Positions 15,259-24,005 of a DNA stretch of 48,617 nucleotides are shown here, piece after piece (position 1 is the stretch's first letter; each line of letters starts with the position of its first letter). Under the pieces are notes generated by a model, which was given only the letters and a program-made list of their open reading frames with translations, made no database searches and was not told the DNA's origin. Origin of the DNA: Burkholderiales bacterium (GTDB lineage Bacteria; Pseudomonadota; Gammaproteobacteria; Burkholderiales; Burkholderiaceae_C); assembly GCA_026954015.1 (NCBI GenBank), contig JAIXLP010000027.1:54531-103147 (forward strand), given 5' to 3'. The position numbers and the translations under genes were made by a program.

Positions 15259-16425
15259 ATGCGTATCCCACGCTTTCTCAAACTGACGGGCCAGGCACTG
15301 GCCCTGTCCGCCCTGCTCGGAGTCGCCGGCACGGCGGCCGTGGCCCAGATCAAGGTCGGCGTGATCTATTCCGCCACCGGAGCCACTTCGTTTGTCGGCA
15401 TACCGCAGCACAACACCATCGCGCTGCTGCCGGAGAAGATCGGCGACTACACGGTGCAGTACATCGGTCTGGACGACGCAAGCGACCCGACGCAAACCGT
15501 TACCAACGTGCGCAAGCTCCTTTCCGAGCAAAACATCGACGCGCTGATCGGCCCCAGCGGCTCGCCCAACGCAATGGGCGTGATCCAGTTTGTCGCCGAG
15601 GCGGGCGTTCCCATGCTCGCGCCCGTGGGCACCGCCGCCGTGGTGCAACCGATGGACGACAAGAAGAAGTGGGTCTTCAAGACCACGCAGAACGACGAGA
15701 TCATCGCCGCCGCGCTGTTCGACCACATGACCAAGACGGGGGTCAAGACCATAGGCTTCATCGGCCTGTCCGACCCCTATGGCGAAAACTGGTACCGCGT
15801 CTCCAGCGCCCTGGCGGAAAAGCACGGCATCAAGATCGTCGCCAACGAGCGCTTCGCCCGCACCGACAACTCCGTCACCGGCCAGGCGCTCAAGCTCATT
15901 GCCGCCAAGCCCGACGCAGTTCTGATCGCGGCCGCGGGCGGCCCGACCGTCCTGCCGCACATCACGCTGGTCGACCGCGGCTACAAGGGGCCGATCTACC
16001 AGACCCACGGCGCGGCCCTGCCCGCGTTCATCAAGCTGGGCGGCAGCAAGGTCGAAGGCACCATCATGGCCGCGAGCCTGATGCTGGTGCTGCCTGAAAT
16101 CGCGGACAGCAACCCCTCGAAGAAGATCGCCGAGAACTACATCGACGCCTACAAGAAGCGCTACGGCGAACCGCCCGCCACCTTCGGCGCCAACGTCTAC
16201 GACGCAGGCATGCTGCTGCAAAACGCCATTCCCGTGGCCGCGAGCAAGGGCAAACCGGGCACGAAGGAATTCCGCGCCGCGTTGCGCGACGCGCTGGAGC
16301 AGACCAAGGAGCTCGTGGCCACGCAAGGCGTCTACAACATGACGCCCGAAGACCACAGCGGTTTTGACAACCGCGGCCGCGAACTGATCACCGTCAAGGA
16401 CGGCCAGTTCCGGCTGCTGAAGTAA
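15259..16425 (+). CDS. ABC transporter periplasmic substrate-binding protein (LivK/branched-chain amino acid type), orphan
   Basis: 388 residues from the ATG at 15259, with AGGAG 8 nt upstream. Signal peptide: MRIPRFLKLTGQALALSALL, cleaved near AVAQIK. Type I periplasmic binding fold (IKVGVIYSATGATSFVGIPQ, then ALIGPSGSPNAMGVIQFVAE, VKTIGFIGLSDPYGENWYR). Proteins of this family bind amino acids or aromatic acids for HAAT transporters. No permease or ATPase genes are nearby, so it must share a transporter encoded elsewhere or act in sensing. As the last gene of the catabolic operon it most likely captures the pathway substrate; auxin loci also carry binding proteins of this class. Confidence 0.88.
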   Translation: MRIPRFLKLTGQALALSALLGVAGTAAVAQIKVGVIYSATGATSFVGIPQHNTIALLPEKIGDYTVQYIGLDDASDPTQTVTNVRKLLSEQNIDALIGPSGSPNAMGVIQFVAEAGVPMLAPVGTAAVVQPMDDKKKWVFKTTQNDEIIAAALFDHMTKTGVKTIGFIGLSDPYGENWYRVSSALAEKHGIKIVANERFARTDNSVTGQALKLIAAKPDAVLIAAAGGPTVLPHITLVDRGYKGPIYQTHGAALPAFIKLGGSKVEGTIMAASLMLVLPEIADSNPSKKIAENYIDAYKKRYGEPPATFGANVYDAGMLLQNAIPVAASKGKPGTKEFRAALRDALEQTKELVATQGVYNMTPEDHSGFDNRGRELITVKDGQFRLLK

Positions 16426-16438
16426 GCCCGCAGCCAGG

Positions 16439-16469
16439 AGAGCGGTACACCACCGCCGTGTGCCGCTCT
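16439..16469. terminator. Hairpin between convergent genes, possible bidirectional terminator
   Basis: AGAGCGGTACAC (16439-16450) pairs with GTGTGCCGCTCT (16458-16469) over 12 positions with one G-U wobble and a 7-nt loop. It sits exactly between the binding-protein gene and the oppositely oriented MauG-like gene, overlapping the latter's stop. There is no clear T run, so termination may be weak or Rho-assisted. Confidence 0.6.
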
Positions 16470-17631
16470 ACCTGCCCCGCGCTGCCGCGGCCAACGCCTT
16501 CGCATTGCTGCCCGTGAGGGCACGCAAAAACGCGGCGAGGTCCGCCTTCTCGCTCGCCTGCAGGTTCAGCGGTCGCACGAGCGGATCCTTCTCGGGGTTG
16601 TCGATACCGCCGCGATCGTAGAAATCGATCACCTCTTCCAGCGTTTTGAACGAGCCGTCGTGCATGTACGGCGCGGTCAGCGCAATGTTGCGCAGCGTGG
16701 GTGTGCGGTAGGCCCAGCGATCCACCGGATCGAGCGTGATTTCATAGCGTCCCACATCGTCGAGGCCGGGCTCCGAGAAGCTGGCTATCGTCTGCTCATC
16801 CACCTCCACCATGACACCGGGCGCAAGCTCCACCGTGCGTTTGCGCCCGTGCGACTCCTGCGGATGGCTGCGCGCGTAGCCCACCCCGGTGTTGTGGAAC
16901 GCATCGTCGGAAAACAGTGCCCAATCTGCGTTCACGGTGTGGCAGCTCGCACAACCGCCCTTGCCCATGAACAGCGCAAAACCCCGTTGTTCCCGCGCAT
17001 CGAGCGCCGACTCGCTCTTGCCGTAGTACCAGCGGTCAAAGCGTGAGTCGCCGGAAACCAGGGTGCGCTCATAGCTTGCGATTGCCTGTCCTACCGTGAG
17101 CATGCTCGGACCCCGACCGTCGAACGCGCGCTCAAACAAGCCCCGGTACTCGGGCTGTGCGCGGATTTTCTCAATCACGACGCCCGGCGCCGCATTGGCC
17201 ATCTCATTGAACGAAAGCAGCGGTCCCCAGATCTGGTTCTCCAGGGATATCTCGCGTCCGTCGTGAAACAGCCGCTGGAAGTACGCGGCGTTGAGTACCG
17301 TGGGCGTGTTGCGCCGATGGCTGCGCCCCTCGAAGCCGACCGCCCCGCCCAACTCGTTGGAGACGAAACCCTGCTCGGGCACGTGGCACATGCCACACGA
17401 CATGGTGTCGTCCGGCGACAGCCGCCGGTCCATGAAGAGCATGCGCCCCAGATCGATCTTGGCCTGGCTCTGCGGGTTGTCGGCGGGGACGGGAACCGGC
17501 GGCAAGCCGAGCTGCGGTTCAGCCCCCACCGCAGCGACGGCGCCGACAAACAGGCAAACCGTCGCAGCTACCGATCGCAGGACGCCACTTCGCGGTGCGC
17601 CGGTACCGGGCGCCTCAATGCCGCGCCGCAT
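16468..17631 (-). CDS. Di-heme cytochrome c peroxidase/MauG-family protein of the mto operon
   Basis: 387 residues from the ATG at 17631 (an ATG at 17649 is possible); overlaps the SCO gene by 17 nt. N-terminal signal segment (SVAATVCLFVGAVAAVGA), then two c-type heme sites, C79-G-M-C82-H83 and C227-A-S-C230-H231, so it is periplasmic. The body has the bacterial CCP/MauG features FHDGREISLENQIWGPL and PTLRNIALTAPYMHDGSF. MauG proteins make protein-derived cofactors by oxidising Trp residues. Genes of this family lie beside mtoX and an SCO gene in methanethiol-oxidising bacteria, which supports a role in MtoX maturation rather than general peroxide removal. Confidence 0.88.
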   Translation of the reverse strand: MRRGIEAPGTGAPRSGVLRSVAATVCLFVGAVAAVGAEPQLGLPPVPVPADNPQSQAKIDLGRMLFMDRRLSPDDTMSCGMCHVPEQGFVSNELGGAVGFEGRSHRRNTPTVLNAAYFQRLFHDGREISLENQIWGPLLSFNEMANAAPGVVIEKIRAQPEYRGLFERAFDGRGPSMLTVGQAIASYERTLVSGDSRFDRWYYGKSESALDAREQRGFALFMGKGGCASCHTVNADWALFSDDAFHNTGVGYARSHPQESHGRKRTVELAPGVMVEVDEQTIASFSEPGLDDVGRYEITLDPVDRWAYRTPTLRNIALTAPYMHDGSFKTLEEVIDFYDRGGIDNPEKDPLVRPLNLQASEKADLAAFLRALTGSNAKALAAAARGR

Positions 17632-18358
17632 GGTGGTGCGCAGGCGCATGTGCCTGCTCCATCGCCAGGGTCTGGATGTCGTTGAGCACCACCAAGGGCT
17701 GAAGGAATGCGCTCGAATAAATCTCGCGCACCGTGCCGCCGCTGTCGAGCAGGAAGAGCTTGAGCATGTGCGCGAAATCCTGCGTATCGTCGGGAGCATT
17801 GGCAGCCACGGACACATCCTGGCCAAACCCGTCAAGCAGCGGCACCAGCGCGTCCGGCCCGCTCGTCGTCAGGAAGTCCCATTCAACCCCAGCGTCGGGA
17901 TCACCAGCACCCTCACCATAGCTGCGCATCACCTCTGGCGTGTCGTGGCGCGGGTCAAAGCTCAGGCTGACGAGACGCACCTTGCCGCGCAAGGGCGCCA
18001 GCGCGGGCCGCTGCTCAATCGCCCCCTTGAGTTGCTGGTTGAGGACATACGCCGCCGGGCACCCATTGACGTCACTGCAATGGGTGAAGATGAACGCCAG
18101 CAGCGTCACCTTGCCCTGGGTGTACCGCGACAACGGCTGGCTCTTGCCACCAGTGTCGAGCACCGTGCCGTCAGGCGAGCGCATGATGCGCTGCAGCTCG
18201 TAGGTGCCCGGCGACGCCACAGCGTAGTCGGGTTCGGGCAGCGCCGCGACTGGTTCATGCCCCATCGCTGCATGATCGTGGGCTTGCCCCGGCACGGGCG
18301 CCAGCGCCAACGCCAGCACCGCGGCCACGCACATGAACGATCGCGATGCCATGCTCTT
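17615..18358 (-). CDS. SCO1/SenC-family copper chaperone of the mto operon
   Basis: 247 residues from a GTG at 18358 with GGAG 7 nt upstream; an ATG at 18352 and a GTG at 18382 are alternatives. A signal peptide (RSFMCVAAVLALALAPVPG) and a His/Met-rich stretch (AHDHAAMGHE) precede the thioredoxin-like SCO fold. The copper-site cysteines occur as C-S-D-V-N-G-C-P, i.e. C-x5-C rather than the usual C-x3-C, and the later His is present in FAHMLKLFLLD. The tail ends in AHAPAHHHAARH, also potentially metal-binding. SCO proteins deliver copper; MtoX is a copper enzyme, so copper loading of MtoX is the likely job. Confidence 0.85.
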   Translation of the reverse strand, partial: KSMASRSFMCVAAVLALALAPVPGQAHDHAAMGHEPVAALPEPDYAVASPGTYELQRIMRSPDGTVLDTGGKSQPLSRYTQGKVTLLAFIFTHCSDVNGCPAAYVLNQQLKGAIEQRPALAPLRGKVRLVSLSFDPRHDTPEVMRSYGEGAGDPDAGVEWDFLTTSGPDALVPLLDGFGQDVSVAANAPDDTQDFAHMLKLFLLDSGGTVREIYSSAFLQPLVVLNDIQTLAMEQAHAPAHHHAARH

Positions 18359-18466
18359 CACAGATTCACTCCACGACTGCACGCCCAGTCACCACAAACC
18401 CGCGTCACACGCTTGAGCGCTCTTACGGGCGGCCGGCTCCGGCAGCGCAGCCGGCGCAACAACCCA

Positions 18467-19858
18467 TCACTGACCATTCGAGACGAGCCGGGCGCTCGCC
18501 ACCCTGCTCGCCGGGGCATCGGTCCACTGCCGCTGCGCGGCATAGCCGGGCCGCAGCGCGTCCGAGCCGAACTTCATGTGGTGCGCACGTCCGAGCTTGA
18601 GCGCGGCAAAGTCGATGCGAAACCGCTCGGTGAGCTCCTTGCCGTTCCAGTCGTAGGCGGCGAAGTACTGCTCGTTGTCCTTGCCCTTCTTGTCCCAGTT
18701 AGCCAGCAGCGACGAGGTGAAATACAGGCGCGAGCCGTCCCAGCTCTGCGAAACCATGTTGACCTGCGCGCCTATCTTCTTCTTGTACACCTCCTTGGGA
18801 TGCATCGGATCGGTCATGTCCCAGTAACGCGCGCTGCCGTCGCCCATGGTGTCTATCCACAGGCCCTTGCCGTCCGCGCGCATGCTGATGTCCACGGGCA
18901 GCGGGAGTTCAGCGGGGTTGCCGATGGTCGCCACGTTGTGCGCCTGCCATTCACCCTTGTCGTCCTCCTTGAAGACCCACATCGCGGAGGTGGTGGCGTT
19001 GGCCGTCACGGCCCAGTTGTCGCCGGAGGCAAGCGACCAGCGGATTTCCAGCGGCGACCCAGGCACGTGCATGACCTTGGTCGGCTTCATGGTCTTGACG
19101 TCCCAGGCGACCACGGTCTCGCCGAAGTGCTTCATCGCCTCCTGATCCTTCAGCAGCTTGCCGAAGTCCATCATGTAGTTGTTCCAGCCGGTGAAGCTGG
19201 TCGTCAGCATGGTGTTCTTCTGCGGGTTGATGCCGATGTCGTAGCCGTAACCATCGGCGCGCACGCCGTTCATCTCGCCCGTGGGCATGTCGTGCTTGCT
19301 CACGAACTCGCCCTTGTTGTTGTACACCGCCAGACCCGTCACACCGCCGTGGTCCTTGGTGTTGGACAGCGCGCCCACCAGCATGCGCCCTGGCAACGCA
19401 TAGAAAGTGTGCGGTCCCACATAGCCCGTGGTCTGCGCGAAATCGCTGATCGTCTTGACCAGCTTGGGTTGGGCGGGATTGGTATAGATATCGAAGATGA
19501 AAATCTTGTTGTCGTCCAACCGTCCGGCCCACATGTGGTGGTGGTCATCCGTGAACCCCATGTGGTGCGCCTCGCCACGGCCACCGACAGACAGCGTTGC
19601 GATGACCTTGCCGAATTTCTTGGATTTGGGGTTGACGTCTATCGTCACCAGCTTGTCCGACCCATCTCCCATGCCCTTCACACCCAAGGTCCAGACGTAG
19701 ACGTACTGTTCATCCTTGACCAGATTGCTCATGAACGGGGAATTGCAGGTCGCATCGGCTTGCGCCTCCAGTGGAATCGCCAGGCTCCCCGCACCCAGCA
19801 CCATGGCGGCAGCCAGACTGCCGTGGACGAACGCTCCCGAAATGTTGCGCGCTTTCAT
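18467..19858 (-). CDS. mtoX: Methanethiol oxidase (selenium-binding protein SBP56 family)
   Basis: 463 residues from the ATG at 19858, with GGAGG well placed upstream. A signal peptide (GSLAAAMVLGAGSLAIPLEA) directs it to the periplasm. The SBP56 beta-propeller is recognised by GGRGEAHHMGFTDDHHHMWA, VGPHTFYALPGRMLVGALSN, GYGYDIGINPQKNTMLTTSF and AQVNMVSQSWDGSRLYFTSS; His-rich loops can bind copper. Bacterial members oxidise methanethiol to formaldehyde, sulfide and H2O2. The gene order mtoX-SCO-mauG is that described for methanethiol-oxidising bacteria. The module is flanked by two aromatic catabolic operons and looks less GC-rich than they do, suggesting separate acquisition. Confidence 0.92.
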   Translation of the reverse strand: MKARNISGAFVHGSLAAAMVLGAGSLAIPLEAQADATCNSPFMSNLVKDEQYVYVWTLGVKGMGDGSDKLVTIDVNPKSKKFGKVIATLSVGGRGEAHHMGFTDDHHHMWAGRLDDNKIFIFDIYTNPAQPKLVKTISDFAQTTGYVGPHTFYALPGRMLVGALSNTKDHGGVTGLAVYNNKGEFVSKHDMPTGEMNGVRADGYGYDIGINPQKNTMLTTSFTGWNNYMMDFGKLLKDQEAMKHFGETVVAWDVKTMKPTKVMHVPGSPLEIRWSLASGDNWAVTANATTSAMWVFKEDDKGEWQAHNVATIGNPAELPLPVDISMRADGKGLWIDTMGDGSARYWDMTDPMHPKEVYKKKIGAQVNMVSQSWDGSRLYFTSSLLANWDKKGKDNEQYFAAYDWNGKELTERFRIDFAALKLGRAHHMKFGSDALRPGYAAQRQWTDAPASRVASARLVSNGQ

Positions 19859-19911
19859 CTTTTGCCTCCAGAAATTGGTGGTGCGTGTCTCCTCCATGAG
19901 ATCGCGGGTTC

Positions 19912-19940
19912 AAGCTAGTTCAAACAGGCAGACGCGTCAA
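19912..19940 (-). promoter_or_regulatory. Candidate mtoX promoter with a GTTCAA direct repeat
   Basis: On the minus strand a -35 TTGACG (19940-19935) is separated by 17 nt from a weak -10 TAGCTT (19917-19912). The hexamer GTTCAA occurs twice on the plus strand at 19908-19913 and 19918-19923, one helical turn apart, around the -10, which is a plausible activator or repressor site. It would let mtoX be transcribed independently of the thioredoxin gene. Confidence 0.4.
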
Positions 19941-19951
19941 TGCACAAAACC

Positions 19952-20452
19952 CTAGGAACGCGGGTCCGCCATCGCTCGCTCCAGCAGGGCGGCGGTGATG
20001 GGCCCCGAGAAAGTGTGCGCCAGCACCCCTTGTGGATCGATCAGATACGTCGTGGGCAAGGCCGTGGGGCGCTTGAACCTGCCGATCGGCGCGAACGGAT
20101 CGATGATGGCCACCGGATAGCTGACGCGGTGGCGCTGAAGAAACCGGCGGATATGCGCCGGGCTCGCATCCTGCCAGGCCAGGCCGATCACACGCACTTC
20201 GGGATGCGAACGGGCATATTCGTCCAGTTCGGGCATCTCGGTGATACACGGACCGCACCACGTGGCCCAGATGTTCACGAGCACCCAATGCCCGCGCGCC
20301 TGAGACAACTGCCAACGCCCGTGGTCGAGCGTGGACACCTCCAGCGTCACCTCGCGCACGGACGATCCCGGTGCCTGTTCCCGCGGCTGCGCAGCAGTCG
20401 TACCCATACCGGAGGAGAGTGCCCACACGATCAAGAGCATGACGAGACGCAT
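19952..20452 (-). CDS. TlpA/ResA-type periplasmic thioredoxin-family protein
   Basis: 166 residues from the ATG at 20452 (GAGGA upstream). Signal peptide MRLVMLLIVWALSSGM, then a thioredoxin fold with WVLVNIWATWCGPCITEMPE (active site W-C-G-P-C, about residue 68) and the cis-Pro loop TALPTTYLIDPQG. TlpA-like proteins reduce disulfides, for example in copper chaperones or apocytochromes. The gene lies upstream of mtoX in the same orientation; reduction of the SCO cysteines or of the heme-binding CxxCH sites of the MauG-like protein is a reasonable role. It is not clear whether it is cotranscribed with mtoX. Confidence 0.87.
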   Translation of the reverse strand: MRLVMLLIVWALSSGMGTTAAQPREQAPGSSVREVTLEVSTLDHGRWQLSQARGHWVLVNIWATWCGPCITEMPELDEYARSHPEVRVIGLAWQDASPAHIRRFLQRHRVSYPVAIIDPFAPIGRFKRPTALPTTYLIDPQGVLAHTFSGPITAALLERAMADPRS

Positions 20453-20663
20453 ACCCGGTTTCCTCGATGAAGTGCACGACAGTGCCGGTCTGGATGCGCC
20501 CGCCAGGACCCTCCATACCGAGCGCCGCGAACCGTCACTGTGGCAGGCGTCATCACGGCGCTACCGCCAGCGGCCATTTTGGCCCACAATGCATTCACAG
20601 CGATGCACGCGACCTCTATCGGCGCGACGCGAGGATCACCCCTTCCACGGCATGAGGCTCACC

Positions 20664-21692
20664 ATGCTGGCACCGTCCAATATCCGTTCCGATCGACTGC
20701 TCGAAGCCCACCCCATCTTCGTGACGCACGACATCGATCAGGCACGCGTGGAGGTGGGGCGCGTGTTCTGTGCGCACCATCTGCAACAGACCCAGGCGGC
20801 GCAGCAGCTGGACTGTCACATGCACCGCGTCGCCCTTGGCGCGCTCTCGCTCAACTACCTGTGTTATGGCGCCGACGTGGACATCCGTCCCGGTTGCCTG
20901 GAAGATTTTTATCTGGTCCAGATTCCGCTGGCAGGCTACGCGCGAATTCGCTATGGCGACCGGATGGTCGAATCAGACTGCACCACCGCGTCCATCCTTT
21001 CGCCGCACCGCCCCGTCGCGATGCACTGGCAGGGCGATTGCGCCCAGATCATGCTGCACGTCCCACGCCAGCTCATGGAGCAGCAGTGCCGGCAGTGGCT
21101 CGGTCAGGACCACGCTGCGCTGGAATACGAACCAGCCCTGACCCAGCGCACCGGACCGACTGCAGGATGGTGCCAGACCGTGGTCGATCTGGCGCGCAAC
21201 ATCGACGCCCACGGCAACGGCTGGCTGCAACACCCGGCGGCTGCGGCCTCGCTGCAGGAATTCCTGCTGCACGGCCTGTTGATCCAGCAACCGTACCGGG
21301 GCGCAACGCCTGCGGCAGAGTCTGCCAGCGCTGTATTGCCCCGGCACGTTCGCCGCGCGCAGGAATTCATCGACGCACAGGCCGAGCAAGCGATCACGAT
21401 GGACGACATTGCCCGCGCCGCCTGCGTCAGCGAGCGCACGTTGCAGGCAGGCTTTCGCCGCCACCTGGGGACGACCCCCAGCGCCTATCTGCGCGAAGTA
21501 CGGCTGCACAGGGTGCATGAGCACCTGCGCTTCGCCGCCGACAACGGCCTCGCACCCTCGGTGTTCGACGTCGCGCACCGCTACGGCTTCTTCCACCTCG
21601 GTCGCTTCGCCGCCTATTACAAGATGCGGTTTGGCGAAACCCCTTCGGCGACGCTCAAGCACGGCGGGCGTCTGCCCTCCGATCCACGTTGA
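20664..21692 (+). CDS. AraC-family transcriptional regulator
   Basis: 342 residues from the ATG at 20664, preceded by GAGG at a good distance; an ATG at 20652 is the alternative. The N-terminal half is an AraC-binding-like sensory domain (about residues 30-190, with DFYLVQIPLAGYARIRYGDR), and the C-terminal half has two HTHs (MDDIARAACVSERTLQAGFR and SVFDVAHRYGFFHLGRFAAY). Such regulators activate aromatic or aliphatic catabolic genes on inducer binding. It is divergent from the thioredoxin/mto genes and about 200 bp upstream of the StyAB operon in the same direction, so either could be its target; the downstream operon seems more likely. Confidence 0.88.
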   Translation: MLAPSNIRSDRLLEAHPIFVTHDIDQARVEVGRVFCAHHLQQTQAAQQLDCHMHRVALGALSLNYLCYGADVDIRPGCLEDFYLVQIPLAGYARIRYGDRMVESDCTTASILSPHRPVAMHWQGDCAQIMLHVPRQLMEQQCRQWLGQDHAALEYEPALTQRTGPTAGWCQTVVDLARNIDAHGNGWLQHPAAAASLQEFLLHGLLIQQPYRGATPAAESASAVLPRHVRRAQEFIDAQAEQAITMDDIARAACVSERTLQAGFRRHLGTTPSAYLREVRLHRVHEHLRFAADNGLAPSVFDVAHRYGFFHLGRFAAYYKMRFGETPSATLKHGGRLPSDPR

Positions 21693-21888
21693 CCAGCCCG
21701 TGACCCCATGGCCGGGTTGGCGCGGAATATTGGCGCCGGGCGTGCCATCCACGCACCCGCTCATGCTGCACTGCAGCACATCCCTGCGCATTTCGGATAA
21801 GGCGGCTGCGCACCGTGGATAGTTGAAGCTTAAAGCACATTGCACACTTCCTGCATGGGTATGTCGCAATGCCCGTGCAAGGAGACCT

Positions 21889-22671
21889 ATGAGCATGAAA
21901 GACAAAGTGGCCATCGTCACCGGCGGGGCCACCATGATCGGTGAAGGCGTGGTCGCAGCCCTGCTGGCTGAGGGCTGCCACGTCGTCATCGCCGACATCG
22001 ACACCGTCAAGGGGCCGCAGGTACAGGCGCGTCAGGCAGGCAGCCGCTACATCCGCACGGACGTGTCCGACGACGCCTCCATCGCTGCCTGCGTCGCCGC
22101 GACCGCCAAGACGTTCGGCGGCATCGACTACCTCGTCAACTGCGCTGCCTCCTACGTGGACAACGGCGCCGCCTCGACCCGCGCCGAGTGGAACCAGAGC
22201 TGGAACGTCAACGTCGTTGGCGCCGCCATGATGCTGCAGGCCTGCGTGCCGCACATGGTGGCGCGCGGCGGCGGCGCGGTGGTCAACTTCGCGTCCATCT
22301 CGGCGTTTGCGGCGCAGACTGGGCGCTGGCTCTACCCGATCAGCAAGGCCGCGATGGTGCAGCTCACGCGCAACGCTGCGCTGGACCTGGCGCCGCAGAA
22401 CATTCGCGTCAACTCCGTCTCGCCCGGCTGGACCTGGTCGTCCGTGATCGAGGGCATGGCCGGTGGCGACAAGGCCAAGGCCGACGCCGTGGCCGCCGAC
22501 TACCACATCCTGGGGCGCCTCGGCCTGCCCGCCGAGGTGGCCAACGTGGTCGTCTTCCTGCTGTCGGACCGGGCCAGCTTCGTGGCCGGTGCCAATTACG
22601 CCGTCGATGGCGGCTACCAGGCCCTGGGCCCCGAGGCGCGCGCCGCCGCCATCGCCCGTCTGATGGGCTGA
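21889..22671 (+). CDS. Short-chain dehydrogenase/reductase
   Basis: 260 residues from the ATG at 21889, with AAGGAG at 21879-21884; ATG 21895 is also possible. Classical SDR: TGGATMIGEG cofactor motif, NCAASYVDNG, catalytic Ser in FASISAFAAQ, Y-P-I-S-K, SPGWTWSSVIEG and the C-terminal GRLGLPAEVANVVVFLLSD. It is the first gene of the second catabolic operon, 47 bp before the styA-like gene. Its likely role is oxidation of a hydroxylated product of the monooxygenase. TTGCAC (21840-21845) and GTGCAA (21875-21880) form an inverted pair in its leader that could be an operator. Confidence 0.88.
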   Translation: MSMKDKVAIVTGGATMIGEGVVAALLAEGCHVVIADIDTVKGPQVQARQAGSRYIRTDVSDDASIAACVAATAKTFGGIDYLVNCAASYVDNGAASTRAEWNQSWNVNVVGAAMMLQACVPHMVARGGGAVVNFASISAFAAQTGRWLYPISKAAMVQLTRNAALDLAPQNIRVNSVSPGWTWSSVIEGMAGGDKAKADAVAADYHILGRLGLPAEVANVVVFLLSDRASFVAGANYAVDGGYQALGPEARAAAIARLMG

Positions 22672-22718
22672 AGCCGCCACGGCCCCATCTTTTTCATTCA
22701 CACCAACGGAGACTACAC

Positions 22719-24005
22719 ATGACGACCTCTACCCCGCGCACCATCGCCATCGTCGGCGGTGGCCAGGCCGGCCTGCTGCTGGGTGCCGGCCTGCTCGACC
22801 AGGGCCACGACGTCACGATCTACACCAACCGCGACGGCGCCAGCTTCTGGAACGGCAAGGTGATGTCCTCGCAGTTCATCTTCGACCCCAAGCTGCAGGT
22901 CGAGCGCGACTGGAAGATGAACCAGTGGGAAGCGGCTTGCCCCAACACCGATGGCATCTCGTTTGCCATCCCCAACCCCGACGGCTCGGGCACCAAGGCG
23001 ATCCACTGGTATGCCGCGCTGCACAAGCCCGGCCAGGCGGTGGACCAGCGCCTGAAGTACCCCGGCTGGATGGATGAGTTCGTGCGCCGCGGCGGCAAGC
23101 TGAAGATCGTGGACGTCGGTATCGCCGAGATGGAAGAGCTGGCCGGTACGCACGACCTGGTGCTGCTGGCCGGGGGCAAGGGCGAGGTCGTCAAGCTGCT
23201 CGAACGCGACGAGTCACGCTCGCCGGTCAAGGAGTCGATGCGCAAGCTGGCGCTCACCTATGTGACGGGCATGAAGCGCCACGACTACATCGAGTGCGTC
23301 AACTTCAACCTGATTCCCGGCGTAGGCGAGTACTTCGTGTTTCCTTCGCTCACGGTGGACGGCCCCTACGGTTCCGGCAAGACCAAGGTCTGCGACATCA
23401 TGGTGCTCGAAGGCGTCAACGGCGGCCCGATGGACCGCTGGCACGAATGCAAGGACGCGGCCGACCACCTGCAGATGAGCCTCGACATCCTGAAGAAATT
23501 CCTGCCCTGGGAATATGAACGCAGCAAGGACTGCCAGCTCACCGACGACAACGGCATCCTGGCAGGCCGCATCACGCCCACCGTGCGCAAGCCGGTGCTG
23601 ACCCTGCCCTCGGGCCGCATCGTGATGGGCCTGGGTGATGCCGTGATCGTGAACGACCCGGTCACCGGCCAGGGTTCCAACAACGCCACCTGGGGCGCCA
23701 AGCACTACTTCGAGGCGATCATGGCGCGCGGCAACCAGCCCTTCGACGCGGCCTGGATGACACGCACGTTCGACGACCTGTACAACGGCTACGCCGAGAA
23801 GGTCTGCCGGTGGACCAACAGCCTGCTGTTCCCGCCGCCCGAGTACATCGTGAACATGATGGGCGCATGCCAGGGCTTGCCGGCGCTGGCCTCGCGCGTG
23901 GCCAACGGCTTCAACGATCCGCGCGACTACGCCGAATACTGGTTCGACGCTGCCGCCAACCAAAAAGCCATCGAACAGGCGGCGCAACAGGGTACGCGGG
24001 CATGA
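22719..24005 (+). CDS. Styrene/indole-type flavoprotein monooxygenase, StyA-like oxygenase component
   Basis: 428 residues, CGGAG 7 nt before the ATG at 22719. FAD-dependent two-component monooxygenase of the StyA/SmoA family: GGGQAGLLLGAGLLDQGHDV near the N-terminus, a mid region VDGPYGSGKTKVCDIMVLEG and the GDAVIVNDPVTGQGSNNATW motif (FAD pyrophosphate/DG-type region). Length matches StyA (about 415). It receives reduced flavin from the reductase encoded next (overlap ATGA) and epoxidises or hydroxylates aromatic olefins; StyA-like enzymes also oxygenate indole. Given the hydrolase and IorAB genes in the operon I favour an indolic substrate; styrene cannot be excluded, but styrene-oxide isomerase is absent here. 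Confidence 0.88.
   Translation: MTTSTPRTIAIVGGGQAGLLLGAGLLDQGHDVTIYTNRDGASFWNGKVMSSQFIFDPKLQVERDWKMNQWEAACPNTDGISFAIPNPDGSGTKAIHWYAALHKPGQAVDQRLKYPGWMDEFVRRGGKLKIVDVGIAEMEELAGTHDLVLLAGGKGEVVKLLERDESRSPVKESMRKLALTYVTGMKRHDYIECVNFNLIPGVGEYFVFPSLTVDGPYGSGKTKVCDIMVLEGVNGGPMDRWHECKDAADHLQMSLDILKKFLPWEYERSKDCQLTDDNGILAGRITPTVRKPVLTLPSGRIVMGLGDAVIVNDPVTGQGSNNATWGAKHYFEAIMARGNQPFDAAWMTRTFDDLYNGYAEKVCRWTNSLLFPPPEYIVNMMGACQGLPALASRVANGFNDPRDYAEYWFDAAANQKAIEQAAQQGTRA

Noticed and set aside
17291-19918. An 875-codon plus-strand open frame across the mauG/SCO/mtoX genes
   Set aside because: Antisense shadow of three genes with heme, copper and SBP56 signatures; composition (His/Arg/Val) and lack of domains argue against coding.
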